DNA of 34,846 nt from Treponema sp. (GTDB lineage: Bacteria > Spirochaetota > Spirochaetia > Treponematales > Treponemataceae): NCBI GenBank assembly GCA_018385315.1, contig JAHAZJ010000173.1, forward strand, positions 1-34,846, read 5' to 3'. The position numbers and the translations under genes were made by a program. Positions within the stretch are counted from its first letter, which is position 1. Every line of letters begins with the position of its first letter. The notes below the pieces were generated by a model, which did not search any database, had not been told where the DNA came from, and saw only the letters and a list, made by a program, of their open reading frames with translations. Positions 25,027 to 33,305 of this stretch are shown here, piece after piece.

Positions 25027-26057
25027 TAAAGAAGAGTAATTCCTCTTTTTTCACAGTCTTTCTTGATTTCATCAGTCCAAACACTTACCTGTGTTTCACC
25101 AATGTGTGCCTTTCTTAAAAGGAACATACAAAGACGAGACTGACCAATTCCACCACCCAATGTCTGAGTAAGTTTTCCATCAAGAAGTTTTGCATGGAAT
25201 TCATATTTAGCCCGTTCTGGACATCCTCTTTCTTCCAGCTGAGCTTTAAGGCTTTCTGGACTAACGCGAATACCCATAGATGAAAGTTCAAATGCACTTT
25301 CCAAAACAGGGTTCCAAACAAGAATATCACCATTTAACCCTTTGTGACCGTCGCCACTTTCTGTAATCCAGTCATCATAGTCTGGAGCACGTCCATCATG
25401 AATTGTGCCATCATCAAGTTTTCCACCAATACCTGTAATGAAAACTGCACCATATTCTTTTGCAACCTTGTTTTCTCTTTCTTTTGGTGTTAATTTTGGA
25501 TACTGACGCTGTAAATCATCTGCATACAAAATTTTAATATTTTTTGGTAAAATTGGTTTAATTTTTGGATATCTATCGTAAAGGAAAAATTCTGTTCTCT
25601 GAATACAGCGGTAAACTTTTTTTACAATTTCGTGGAGGTAGTATACAGTTCTATCTTTTGGATCAATTGCCATACACCAGTCCCACTGATCAACATAAAT
25701 AGAATGAATTGGATCTAAATCTTCATCTGGACGAAGAGCATTCATATCTGTATAAATACCGAAGCCTGGTTCCATACCAAGTTCTGTAATTTTAAGACGC
25801 TTCCATTTAGCAAGAGACTGAACAATTTCCATTTTCTGTTCATTTAAGGCTTTTACAGGGAAGCTTACAGGTCTTTCAACTCCGTTCAAATCATCATTAA
25901 TTCCTGTTCCAGCCCCTACAAAAAGAGGAGCTGTAACTCTTGTAAGATTCAATTCTGTGGAAAGTGCAAGCTGAAAAAAATCTTTAATTGCAACAATTGC
26001 GTGTTCTGTTTCTCTTGTGTTTAATATTGATTTATATTTTCCTGGTAATTTTATCAT
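25026..26057 (-). CDS. asnA: Aspartate-ammonia ligase (AsnA)
   Basis: A 343-aa class II synthetase-like enzyme that makes asparagine from aspartate, ammonia and ATP. Recognisable AsnA stretches are VTAPLFVGAGTGINDDLNG near the N-terminus, LDPIHSIYVDQWDWC in the middle and LGGGIGQSRLCMFLLRKAHIGE near the C-terminus, which is the motif-3-like ATP-binding segment. Length is typical for the family. AAAGGA lies before the start. It heads a compact operon with the radical-SAM-like, ankyrin and pseudouridine synthase genes; no functional link among them is evident. It follows apt by 43 nt and may also be read from the apt promoter. Confidence 0.95.
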   Translation of the reverse strand: MIKLPGKYKSILNTRETEHAIVAIKDFFQLALSTELNLTRVTAPLFVGAGTGINDDLNGVERPVSFPVKALNEQKMEIVQSLAKWKRLKITELGMEPGFGIYTDMNALRPDEDLDPIHSIYVDQWDWCMAIDPKDRTVYYLHEIVKKVYRCIQRTEFFLYDRYPKIKPILPKNIKILYADDLQRQYPKLTPKERENKVAKEYGAVFITGIGGKLDDGTIHDGRAPDYDDWITESGDGHKGLNGDILVWNPVLESAFELSSMGIRVSPESLKAQLEERGCPERAKYEFHAKLLDGKLTQTLGGGIGQSRLCMFLLRKAHIGETQVSVWTDEIKKDCEKRGITLL

Positions 26058-26100
26058 TTGATTTTTCCTTTAATTTTTCATTCTTAATTTCTAACTTTTA

Positions 26101-26631
26101 TTAAGCACCGGCATAGTTTATTAATGTTGTTACTTTACATGGAGCAAGAACTTTTTCATAATTTAATTCAGGAAGACCAATTACACCAAAGAAATCAGTT
26201 ACTTCCCCGCCTCCCTGCTCAATTAAATTCTTTGTAGCACTGAGCGTACCACCAGTTGCAATAAGATCATCAATGACCAGAAATTTCTGGCCTTTCTGAA
26301 CATCTGACTTCTGAACTTCTACTGTTGCAGTTCCATATTCAAGTGCGTAACTACATTCAAAAGTATCTCCAGGTAATTTACCTTTTTTGCGGATTAAAAC
26401 AAGAGGAACGCCCAATTTTTCTGCTAATGGACCGGCAAAAATAAAACCGCGACTTTCAACTGCTGCAATGGCATCAATTTTTGCATCTTTATAAATTTCT
26501 ACCATTTTATCAAGACAAAATTTAAATGCATCAGGATTTACAAGAATGCCCGTAATATCATAAAAAAGAATACCAGGTTTTGGAAAATCTGGAACACGTC
26601 TAACAGCTTTATCTAGCATTTCTAAATTCAT
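26101..26631 (-). CDS. apt: Adenine phosphoribosyltransferase
   Basis: A 176-aa purine-salvage enzyme that turns adenine and PRPP into AMP. The PRPP-binding motif FLVIDDLIATGGTLSA is complete, as are VPDFPKPGILFYDITGILV and AAVESRGFIFAGPLAEKLG. The open frame can be extended to 26655 only with a TTG codon. The ATG at 26631 has GGGGA 7 nt upstream and gives the normal N-terminus, so it is chosen. It has its own promoter (26657-26685). Confidence 0.96.
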   Translation of the reverse strand: MNLEMLDKAVRRVPDFPKPGILFYDITGILVNPDAFKFCLDKMVEIYKDAKIDAIAAVESRGFIFAGPLAEKLGVPLVLIRKKGKLPGDTFECSYALEYGTATVEVQKSDVQKGQKFLVIDDLIATGGTLSATKNLIEQGGGEVTDFFGVIGLPELNYEKVLAPCKVTTLINYAGA

Positions 26632-26656
26632 AAAAAGGTCCCCTTTATGTTTCAAT

Positions 26657-26685
26657 ATTTTAATAATATACAGTATTTAGGGCAA
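26657..26685 (-). promoter_or_regulatory. apt promoter
   Basis: Minus strand: -35 TTGCCC (26680-26685), a 17-nt spacer and -10 TAAAAT (26657-26662), about 25 nt before the ATG, with a normal leader containing the ribosome site. Confidence 0.6.
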
Positions 26686-26702
26686 GTATAACCATTAATT
26701 AC

Positions 26703-28535
26703 CTAAGATTTGGTTCTTCTTGCAAGGAAATGAATCATTGCAACAATTAGCAAAACTACATAAAAACCTAATGCAGCAAACAATGCTCCAATACCACCTA
26801 TGGCTGCAAGGAATGTGTAATTTATAAGATGGAAAATAAACAACATCAAATAATATACAATCATGAATACACATATTATGATTGGAATGCTCAATAACCA
26901 GGAAAACTTAAAATATTGAGTTTCACCAATTCTGTTATTCCATGCAAAGGATGCAAGAACTATCATTAAAACCAAAATAAACAATGGATACAGGAAGCGA
27001 TTCATTACAACTTGACCATACATCTCTTCTGCAAAACCATATTCTTTAGATTTAAATGCAAGGGATGTGATAGTTGCAAGGGACATTGTTTCTGGTGCTC
27101 CAGATGAACTTTCTAATTTAATAAAATCATCATAATCAATTGGGAAAATCATATATTCTGGAGAATTTTCAACAGTTCCATCCGGATACTTAAATTCTGG
27201 TATATAACACTGAGAAGAATCGGAACGTCCTACAGATTTTAACAACATATATGGAATAGACTTCATGTCATTTGTAATTCCATATAATTTTCTTGTTGAT
27301 TCATCAATACTTGCAATTGGAACTGGCATAACCTTGGCATAAGGAACATGCATTGTTTTTTCCCACTTACCATCTGAATCCAAAGAAACAATATAAAAAT
27401 CACGAAGATACTGAACAGAATATCCTGTTGTATCTACAGAAGACATTCCCTTAAAAAACCACAATGCTTTAGCACCATCTGGGTATGTATGAATAAAATA
27501 AACATTGTTTTCCTGTTCAAAATTTTCAAGCTCCAGGGTTTCATCAATAAAAAAAGTTTTTTCCTGAACTTTTTTCTGTGCCACATCTAAATAAAAAAGA
27601 ATATCAGAATCTCTGGCATATTCTATAGATTTTTCACTTAATCCTTTAAAAATATAATAGGCCTTCAAATCATCTTTTTCTACAAGGGCCAGATATCCTC
27701 TATATTTTTCTTCAAAAGCCAGTTGATCTGTTGTTTTTTTCTTATCATGAATATCTGTAATATTGTTCCAAGCCTGAACTGAAAGATTTTTTAATTCATC
27801 AACATTAGGATCTTTAGCAGTTACAAGCATTAAGCCTTTTTCTGCATAATAATGGGCATCAAACCATTTTTCATTTTCAAAGGAAATCCGAGCCAGTTCT
27901 AAGAATGTTGTTGTTTCTCTGATTTTTTGTTCATCAATCTTTAAGGAATGGTCTTTTTCTACAACAGGATTTAAAGATGTATCAAATACGGGAGTTTTTA
28001 TTTTATCAGATTTTGCTTTAATTTCTGCCTTTTGACTAATTTCCAAAGCCTCTTTTGATTTTGGATCTAATACTAAAGCAGCCTGGGCATAACGTTGTGC
28101 TCTGTTTACATATCCTTGATCATAAAGACTGTTAGCAACAGAAATATACTCTTTTATTAACCCTGGTCGATTCTCAAGCTCACTTTTTTTTCTGTTAATA
28201 AGCAATGTAAAAGCTTCACTAACAAGAGTAAGGATTAACACACAAATTAAGCTGGAAATCATAACCAGTTTTAAGCGGGAAAACATTGCATCAGAAAATC
28301 TATGCTGGCTTCCTTCGCTATTATGTCCAAAATATACTGAAAGTGTTACAACAAAACCTGTAAAAATTAATGCTGGCAGAAACTTAAAGAAATAAGACAT
28401 CCCATTACAGAGTTTATATGCAACTCTACTGCTTTCAGCAACAATTTCTGGAATTGGAAAAACAAAGCCGCAAATAATACAAACAATTAATCCCAATCCT
28501 AAGAATAACGATAACATTCCAAATATTTTTTTCAT
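26703..28535 (-). CDS. Membrane protein with 3TM-soluble-3TM layout, possible LptF/LptG relative
   Basis: A 610-aa protein with membrane helices at about 5-28, 49-70 and 90-113, a large soluble region of about 120-505, and three more helices at about 514-532, 545-568 and 580-605. The soluble region begins with TPR-like units (for example GYVNRAQRYAQAALVLDPKS and WFDAHYYAEKGLML) and ends with a beta-rich part. Just before the fourth helix, SLATITSLAFKSKEYGFAEE then NRFLYPLFILVLMIVLASFA resembles the conserved LptF/G step into TM4. LptF and LptG also have three helices on each side of a periplasmic domain. A TPR-containing insert is not typical, so this is tentative. It lies 12 nt after a protein of the same topology. 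Confidence 0.7.
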   Translation of the reverse strand: MKKIFGMLSLFLGLGLIVCIICGFVFPIPEIVAESSRVAYKLCNGMSYFFKFLPALIFTGFVVTLSVYFGHNSEGSQHRFSDAMFSRLKLVMISSLICVLILTLVSEAFTLLINRKKSELENRPGLIKEYISVANSLYDQGYVNRAQRYAQAALVLDPKSKEALEISQKAEIKAKSDKIKTPVFDTSLNPVVEKDHSLKIDEQKIRETTTFLELARISFENEKWFDAHYYAEKGLMLVTAKDPNVDELKNLSVQAWNNITDIHDKKKTTDQLAFEEKYRGYLALVEKDDLKAYYIFKGLSEKSIEYARDSDILFYLDVAQKKVQEKTFFIDETLELENFEQENNVYFIHTYPDGAKALWFFKGMSSVDTTGYSVQYLRDFYIVSLDSDGKWEKTMHVPYAKVMPVPIASIDESTRKLYGITNDMKSIPYMLLKSVGRSDSSQCYIPEFKYPDGTVENSPEYMIFPIDYDDFIKLESSSGAPETMSLATITSLAFKSKEYGFAEEMYGQVVMNRFLYPLFILVLMIVLASFAWNNRIGETQYFKFSWLLSIPIIICVFMIVYYLMLFIFHLINYTFLAAIGGIGALFAALGFYVVLLIVAMIHFLARRTKS

Positions 28536-28547
28536 AAACTACCCTTT

Positions 28548-29504
28548 CTACTCTTCAACTGATTTTCTTTTAATAAAAAAATTAATCAATCCAATAACAA
28601 TAAACAAAAGACTTGCACTCAGATTAAATAAAACAAGAGCAGGATTATCAACAAACCTTCCAAGAGTGGTAAAGAATCCCCCTGAAAGATATTTCAGTTT
28701 AATTGGTAAAAACCCATCTGAATAATAATAAGTGTTACAAATTAAAATCAGAACATACATAATAATAACAAGGGCTGTATCCAGTAATTTCCAATCAAAT
28801 AAATTTGATAGACCATAAAGGGACGAAATTACAAGAGCGATGGATAAAAAACCAAGCCAGAAGCTCCATCCTTTTCCCAAACAACTTACAGCATTTTTCA
28901 AAAGAATCCGCGTATCAATATATGTAAATATAAAATCATTAGAAAATGCTTTTTTTGTAAAAATATCATTATAGGGAGCTGCATTTTTAAACAACACAAA
29001 ATTCTTGTCAGCCGAAATTTCTCTATATTCAACGGCATAATCTTTTTGTGGTGAAATAACAATTGAAGGGACAGGTTTTCCATCTTCTATAAGCTCTTCT
29101 GTAAAATAATAAATTTCTTTACCAGAATCTCTAAAATAATTTGCAGAATTCATTCTTTTTTCAACTGAAATTTCTTCATAACCTGCTTTATCAGCCTGAG
29201 TAATTGCAATTGGAAAAAGAATTCCCCAGTTGATTACACAAACAATAATATAAACAATTGTCTGCAAAAAACCACTTCTATGTCTTATCCTATAAGAAAT
29301 TACAAATGGACAAATAAGTGACAGAGAACAAACAGCAATAAAGAAAAATGTTTTTATAAATAATTCCTGATTCCAGAATACTACTTTATGACCAGCAGTA
29401 GCATTAACAACACCAAGAAAAGCCATATAAAAAACTGTTCCAAAACAAATCGTCAGCAATAAATAAACAAAATATACTAACAAAATTTTTATCGCTTTTT
29501 TCAT
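28548..29504 (-). CDS. Membrane protein of unknown family, 3TM-soluble-3TM
   Basis: A 318-aa protein with hydrophobic helices at about 7-34, 50-70, 80-102, 214-234, 240-262 and 285-310, around a soluble segment of about 105-208 that contains short beta strands. I do not recognise a family signature. It is the first gene of an operon with the 610-aa membrane protein that has the same overall topology, so the two may form a heterodimeric membrane complex. AGGAGA lies 4 nt before the ATG. It is divergent from the STAS-zinc-ribbon gene. Confidence 0.75.
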   Translation of the reverse strand: MKKAIKILLVYFVYLLLTICFGTVFYMAFLGVVNATAGHKVVFWNQELFIKTFFFIAVCSLSLICPFVISYRIRHRSGFLQTIVYIIVCVINWGILFPIAITQADKAGYEEISVEKRMNSANYFRDSGKEIYYFTEELIEDGKPVPSIVISPQKDYAVEYREISADKNFVLFKNAAPYNDIFTKKAFSNDFIFTYIDTRILLKNAVSCLGKGWSFWLGFLSIALVISSLYGLSNLFDWKLLDTALVIIMYVLILICNTYYYSDGFLPIKLKYLSGGFFTTLGRFVDNPALVLFNLSASLLFIVIGLINFFIKRKSVEE

Positions 29505-29533
29505 AATTCTCCTAAAAAAAAACTGTAAACAAT

Positions 29534-29563
29534 TTGACAGAAATATTAAATATATTGTATCAT
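29534..29563 (+). promoter_or_regulatory. Candidate promoter of the STAS-zinc-ribbon gene
   Basis: -35 TTGACA (29534-29539, perfect), an 18-nt spacer and -10 TATCAT (29558-29563). The leader is about 45 nt. GGAG (29600-29603) lies 13 nt from the ATG, an unusually long spacing. Confidence 0.5.
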
Positions 29564-29616
29564 AATTTGATTATATTGTATTAAAAATATTTTAAAATCG
29601 GAGTTATACCAACATT

Positions 29617-30165
29617 ATGGAAAACAATGTTATTATCCCTGGATTTGACAATGATAAAGATGACAGTCTAACAATCAATATCCGTAAAGCGGAGGGTGTT
29701 ACAAACGGTCTTTTTGTTTATCTAAGCGGTTATATAGACACATATAACTCTAGCTTCTTTCAGAAGAAAATTTCACAGATTATAGAAGCTGGATTTATCA
29801 ACCTTATTTTCAACTGTTCTTCATTGAACTATGTTTCATCAACAGGAATTGGTTCATTTACAGTATTCTTAAAAATGGTAAAACCAAAAGGTGGAAATGT
29901 TGTTCTTTTAGAAATCCAACCAAAAGTTTATGAAGTATTCCAGTTGTTAGGATTTTCTCAGTTCTTCAATATTAAGAACACATCTGAAGAAGCAATTGCT
30001 TTCTTCTCAGAAGGAACAATTACAGGTTCTTCAGTATTCCCATTAGTTATTTCTTGTCCAGTTTGTACAAAAAAATTACGTTCTACAAGATCTGGTCGTT
30101 TCCGTTGTTCAGGCTGTAAATCAGTTCTTGCAATTAATGATAACGGTGAAGTTTCTTTAGGCTAA
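29617..30165 (+). CDS. STAS domain fused to a C-terminal zinc ribbon
   Basis: A 182-aa protein. Residues 15-130 are a STAS domain of the antagonist type (GLFVYLSGYIDTYNSSFFQK, then LNYVSSTGIGSFTVFLKMV). The usual phosphorylated Ser lies within VSSTGIG. Residues 145-172 form a zinc ribbon with two CxxC knuckles (SCPVCTKKL and RCSGCKSVLA). Combining a phosphoswitch antagonist with a zinc knuckle is unusual; the ribbon might bind RNA polymerase, another protein or nucleic acid. It could be a second target of the phosphatases encoded at 13581-17439. Transcribed alone. Confidence 0.88.
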   Translation: MENNVIIPGFDNDKDDSLTINIRKAEGVTNGLFVYLSGYIDTYNSSFFQKKISQIIEAGFINLIFNCSSLNYVSSTGIGSFTVFLKMVKPKGGNVVLLEIQPKVYEVFQLLGFSQFFNIKNTSEEAIAFFSEGTITGSSVFPLVISCPVCTKKLRSTRSGRFRCSGCKSVLAINDNGEVSLG

Positions 30166-30179
30166 TAAGAATTCTACAC

Positions 30180-30448
30180 AGAGGATAAAATGTGGATAAC
30201 TTGTGAATAAGTTGTTCATAAGATATATTTTTACTTTAGTAATACTAAAGTCCTTTAATAAAGAGATAGATAATAAACAAAGGGTTTAAAATCTATCTCT
30301 TTATATTTTAACAAAATACACATCTTTAGTAATTTTACGTTATTTTGAACAAAAAAAATTCTTATCAAAAATAATCTTATTCCCTAAATCAAAATAAATT
30401 CAATTGTGGATAACTGGTGGATAACTTGTGCAAATCAAGTGGAAATCT
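30180..30448. other. Two DnaA-box-like arrays around an AT-rich core: candidate replication origin or DnaA control region
   Basis: Left array: 11-bp-spaced units at 30180, 30191, 30202 and 30213. TGTGGATAA and TGTGAATAA are exact matches to the reversed DnaA box TTATNCACA, TGTTCATAA has one mismatch and the first unit two. Right array: units at 30405 (TGTGGATAA, exact), 30416 (GGTGGATAA, one mismatch), 30427 and 30438 (degenerate). All point the same way with an exact 11-bp period. Between them are about 183 bp with about 18% G+C by hand count, containing a tight hairpin (30233-30251) and a 14-bp stem (30258-30304). This gap of 327 bp holds no gene. dnaA and dnaN are not in the window. Confidence 0.6.
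30258..30304. terminator. Hairpin in the AT-rich core, possible terminator of the STAS-zinc-ribbon gene
   Basis: A perfect 14-bp stem (30258-30271 with 30291-30304) and a 19-nt loop, followed by TATATTTTA-type sequence. The stem is GC-poor, so it could be a weak terminator or a structural part of the DnaA-box region. Confidence 0.4.
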
Positions 30449-30456
30449 ATATAAAT

Positions 30457-30485
30457 TTGTTTTTTTGTTCTTTTTTTACTATACT
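30457..30485 (+). promoter_or_regulatory. Promoter of the polyprenyl synthetase gene, apparently leaderless
   Basis: -35 TTGTTT (30457-30462), a 17-nt spacer, -10 TATACT (30480-30485), then only TATTTCT before the ATG at 30493. The layout is the same as for the TPR gene at 9209-10438. It begins 9 nt after the right DnaA-box array. Confidence 0.55.
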
Positions 30486-30492
30486 TATTTCT

Positions 30493-31545
30493 ATGACTAC
30501 AAAAGAAATCTTTTCAACTCACTTAGAAAAAATCCAGCATAGTATAGATGAAGCATTACCAATGAATTTTGACAATTCATGGCAGAATTATTCCTTTGGT
30601 CAATTACCAGAAAGCGTAAAACAAAGGCACATTCAAAATCTGATTGAACCAAATAAAAACCTTGTGGATTTGGGTGGAAAAAGATGGAGACCATTACTTC
30701 TGATTTTATGTTATGAACGGGCCGCAAATAAATTTGCAAATCCCCTTTCCCTGGACATTGCTTATAAGCTTACTCCACTTGTAGAATTTGTTCATACCGC
30801 AAGCCTTATCCATGATGATATTGAAGACGCCGCTGATTTAAGAAGAGGAAAACCTGCTGCTCACATAACATTTGGTACCGACACTGCAATTAACAGTGCA
30901 TCCTGGCTTTATTTTGAAGCACCAGTTTGTATAGACAAATTAGAGTTAAATGAAAAAACTAAATTAGCTTTTTATCAGCTTTATACAAATGAATTAAGAA
31001 GACTTCACCTTGGACAGGCAATGGATATTTACTGGCACAGAGAAAAGGATATTTTCCCAACAATTGAAGAATATGAAGCAATGGTAAAATCTAAAACAGG
31101 TACCCTGGCAGCATTGGCCGCTCAAATTGGTTACATGGCTGGTGGAGCAAACAGAGAACAGGCCTTTGAATTGGGACAAATCTGTGCAAACATTGGAATT
31201 GGTTTTCAAATTATTGATGATGTCCAGAACCTTACAATTGGCAACCCGGGAAAAAAACGTGGAGATGATATTGTAGAAGGTAAAAAAAGCCTTCCCGTTC
31301 TTCTTCACATTCAGGACAAACCAGAAGACAAAGCCCAGTTTTCTGCATACATGGCACAGGCTGCAAAAGAAGGAATTGACTCCCCTGCTGTAGAAAAATG
31401 TATTGCCCTTTTAGAAACCAGTGGATGTATTCAAAAAGCCTGTCAGCAGGGTAAAAAACTGATTGAAGAAAACTGCAAATTACTGGAAGATTCTCCCTTA
31501 ATTTTTGAACTATTCAACTCTATGATTCCGGAGGCATTTAAATGA
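30493..31545 (+). CDS. Polyprenyl (farnesyl/geranylgeranyl-type) diphosphate synthase
   Basis: A 350-aa trans-prenyltransferase that condenses isopentenyl diphosphate with an allylic diphosphate. GGKRWRP (61-67) is the substrate-binding GxKRxRP motif, the first aspartate-rich motif DDIED is at 108-112 with ADLRRGKP after it, and the second is DDVQN at 242-246, with Asn for the last Asp. The final product length cannot be read safely. The frame extends upstream to a GTG at 30406, but that codon lies inside a DnaA box and upstream of the promoter, so the ATG at 30493 is chosen. The gene end overlaps the TPR gene (ATGA). Confidence 0.9.
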   Translation: MTTKEIFSTHLEKIQHSIDEALPMNFDNSWQNYSFGQLPESVKQRHIQNLIEPNKNLVDLGGKRWRPLLLILCYERAANKFANPLSLDIAYKLTPLVEFVHTASLIHDDIEDAADLRRGKPAAHITFGTDTAINSASWLYFEAPVCIDKLELNEKTKLAFYQLYTNELRRLHLGQAMDIYWHREKDIFPTIEEYEAMVKSKTGTLAALAAQIGYMAGGANREQAFELGQICANIGIGFQIIDDVQNLTIGNPGKKRGDDIVEGKKSLPVLLHIQDKPEDKAQFSAYMAQAAKEGIDSPAVEKCIALLETSGCIQKACQQGKKLIEENCKLLEDSPLIFELFNSMIPEAFK

Positions 31546-32060
31546 TTGAAAGGTCTGATAAATTAAATAATCAGGCAATTATTTTTGCTTCTGACGGTTC
31601 ATACAAAGAAGCAATTGCCTGTTTTAAAAGAGCAATAATCATTGAAAAGAACAATTATCTTTTATGGTATAACCTGGGAGTTACTTACAGAGACTGTGGC
31701 AAACTGGATGAAGCAATTGCCGCAATGAAAAAAGCCTGGGACCTAAAAAATGACAACTGCGATGTATTAGAAACCCTTGCAACATTGTGCCTTCAAGTAA
31801 AAAAAATAAAAGAAGCATTATATTATTCAAACCTGGGCTTAAATCTTTTTCCAGAAAATCCCCACTTCTGGAACCTCATGGGAGTTTGTTTTTTTCAGGA
31901 AAAACAATACGTAGAAGCCTGCGAAAGCTTTGAATTAGCTGTTTCAGAAAATCCTTATTATGTAGATGCACTTTACAACCTTAGAGATTCCTACGAAGAA
32001 CTTGGAAATATTAAAGGTGTAAAAATCTGCGAAGACAGACTAAAAGAATTAAAAGCATAA
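31542..32060 (+). CDS. Cytoplasmic TPR protein
   Basis: A 172-aa protein without a signal peptide, made of about four TPR units: YKEAIACFKRAIIIEKNNYL, LWYNLGVTYRDCGKLDEAIA, KEALYYSNLGLNLFPENPHF and YVEACESFELAVSENPYYVD. It overlaps the polyprenyl synthase by 4 nt and so is translationally coupled, but no functional link is known. It converges on cheB with an 8-nt gap and no terminator between. Confidence 0.85.
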   Translation: MIERSDKLNNQAIIFASDGSYKEAIACFKRAIIIEKNNYLLWYNLGVTYRDCGKLDEAIAAMKKAWDLKNDNCDVLETLATLCLQVKKIKEALYYSNLGLNLFPENPHFWNLMGVCFFQEKQYVEACESFELAVSENPYYVDALYNLRDSYEELGNIKGVKICEDRLKELKA

Positions 32061-32068
32061 AATCAATA

Positions 32069-33262
32069 TTAATGATTCAATGCAAGTTCATTAATTGCAG
32101 CAGCCATCTTTGAAAGAGGAACCTGTTTCTGAACGCCACCCATTTCATAAGCAATTTTAGGCATACCATAAACAATAGAAGAAGCTGCATCCTGTCCTAG
32201 AGTCCAGGCACCTTCTTTTCTCATTTCTGTAATTTGAGCAGCACCATCACGGCCCATACCAGTCATAATAATACCAAGGGCTCTATTCTGGTATAATTTT
32301 GCAACAGACTCAAACATAACATCAACAGAAGGTCTGTGTCCGTTTCTTGGTTCTTCTTCATTAATTCTAATAATATTACTTAATGCATGATGTTCAACAA
32401 ACATATGATGTCCACCAGGAGCAATATAAATATGACCTGGCATAAGAGCCTCTCCATTTTTTGCTTCAGTTACCGTTAATGGACAAATTCCATCCAAACT
32501 CCGTGCAAATTCTTCTGTAAAACCTGCCGGCATATGCTGAACAACAATAACAGGCTGTTTAATATTCTTATCCAAATCTTTAAATACTTCCCTTAAAGCA
32601 TTTGGGCCACCAGTTGAAATACCAATGGCAATAATTTCAATTTTACCAGGTTCACGAAGAGGTTTTATAACAGCAGGTTCCTTTTGTTTTGGAGGAGTCC
32701 ATGTGGCTGTTGGGAATAAATCTTTTACTCCTTCCGCAGCTTTTTTTGCTGCCTCTTCACCTTTCTTTTGAGCAATAAGCTTCTGAGCTTCTTTCATCTT
32801 AGACTGATGAACAAAGAATTCAGAATCTGGAACGTTTTTTCCATGCATCAATGCCTGAGCACGACCATAAGAAGAAACTTTTTCTATAATATCAGAAGAG
32901 ACATCTCCAATTTTAAGAGTAACAGATGCAGAACCTGGCTTTGTAATAAAGTCTGCGGCCCCAAGAGAAAGACATTCCATTGTAACAGATGCGCCTTCTG
33001 TTGCAACGCTAGAAAGAATAATTACAGGAATATCAATCTTTAAATCACGACGCTTCTTCAAAAATTCAACACCATTCATTTTTGGCATTTCAATATCAAG
33101 AAGAATTACATCTGGTTTACACTGAGGAATTTTTTCCAAAAGATCTAAGCCATTTTCAGCTTTTGCAGCAATTTTAAAACCGTCAACATCTTCAATAATT
33201 CTACCAATAAGGTTTCGCATTAAGGCCGAATCATCACAAATCAGTACCGAAATATCATCCAT
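32069..33262 (-). CDS. cheB: Chemotaxis methylesterase/glutamine deamidase CheB
   Basis: A 397-aa response regulator-esterase that removes methyl groups from chemoreceptors. The receiver domain (1-120) has acidic pocket D10/D11, phosphoacceptor Asp56 in VILLDIEMPKMNG, and Lys108 in FITKPG. The esterase domain (about 208-397) has the catalytic triad Ser216 (IGISTGGP), His243 (VVQHMPAGF) and Asp339 (MGRDGA). The linker (about 120-205) is longer than in E. coli CheB and rich in Lys/Glu/Ala. AAGGAA lies before the start. It follows cheR by 43 nt on the same strand, the classic adaptation pair. Confidence 0.96.
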   Translation of the reverse strand: MDDISVLICDDSALMRNLIGRIIEDVDGFKIAAKAENGLDLLEKIPQCKPDVILLDIEMPKMNGVEFLKKRRDLKIDIPVIILSSVATEGASVTMECLSLGAADFITKPGSASVTLKIGDVSSDIIEKVSSYGRAQALMHGKNVPDSEFFVHQSKMKEAQKLIAQKKGEEAAKKAAEGVKDLFPTATWTPPKQKEPAVIKPLREPGKIEIIAIGISTGGPNALREVFKDLDKNIKQPVIVVQHMPAGFTEEFARSLDGICPLTVTEAKNGEALMPGHIYIAPGGHHMFVEHHALSNIIRINEEEPRNGHRPSVDVMFESVAKLYQNRALGIIMTGMGRDGAAQITEMRKEGAWTLGQDAASSIVYGMPKIAYEMGGVQKQVPLSKMAAAINELALNH

Positions 33263-33305
33263 AAGCCGTTCCTTTTGTAGTTTTTAAGTTTTTAAGCTTT
33301 TAATA

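Noticed and set aside
30189..30210. Six-codon minigene (ATG TGG ... TAA) with GAGGA upstream
   Set aside because: It is made of the DnaA-box-like repeats themselves; chance reading frame.
30406..30492. Extension of the polyprenyl synthase to a GTG at 30406
   Set aside because: The GTG lies inside a DnaA-box-like unit, upstream of a good promoter, and the extra 29 residues are unlike the family; ATG at 30493 is preferred.
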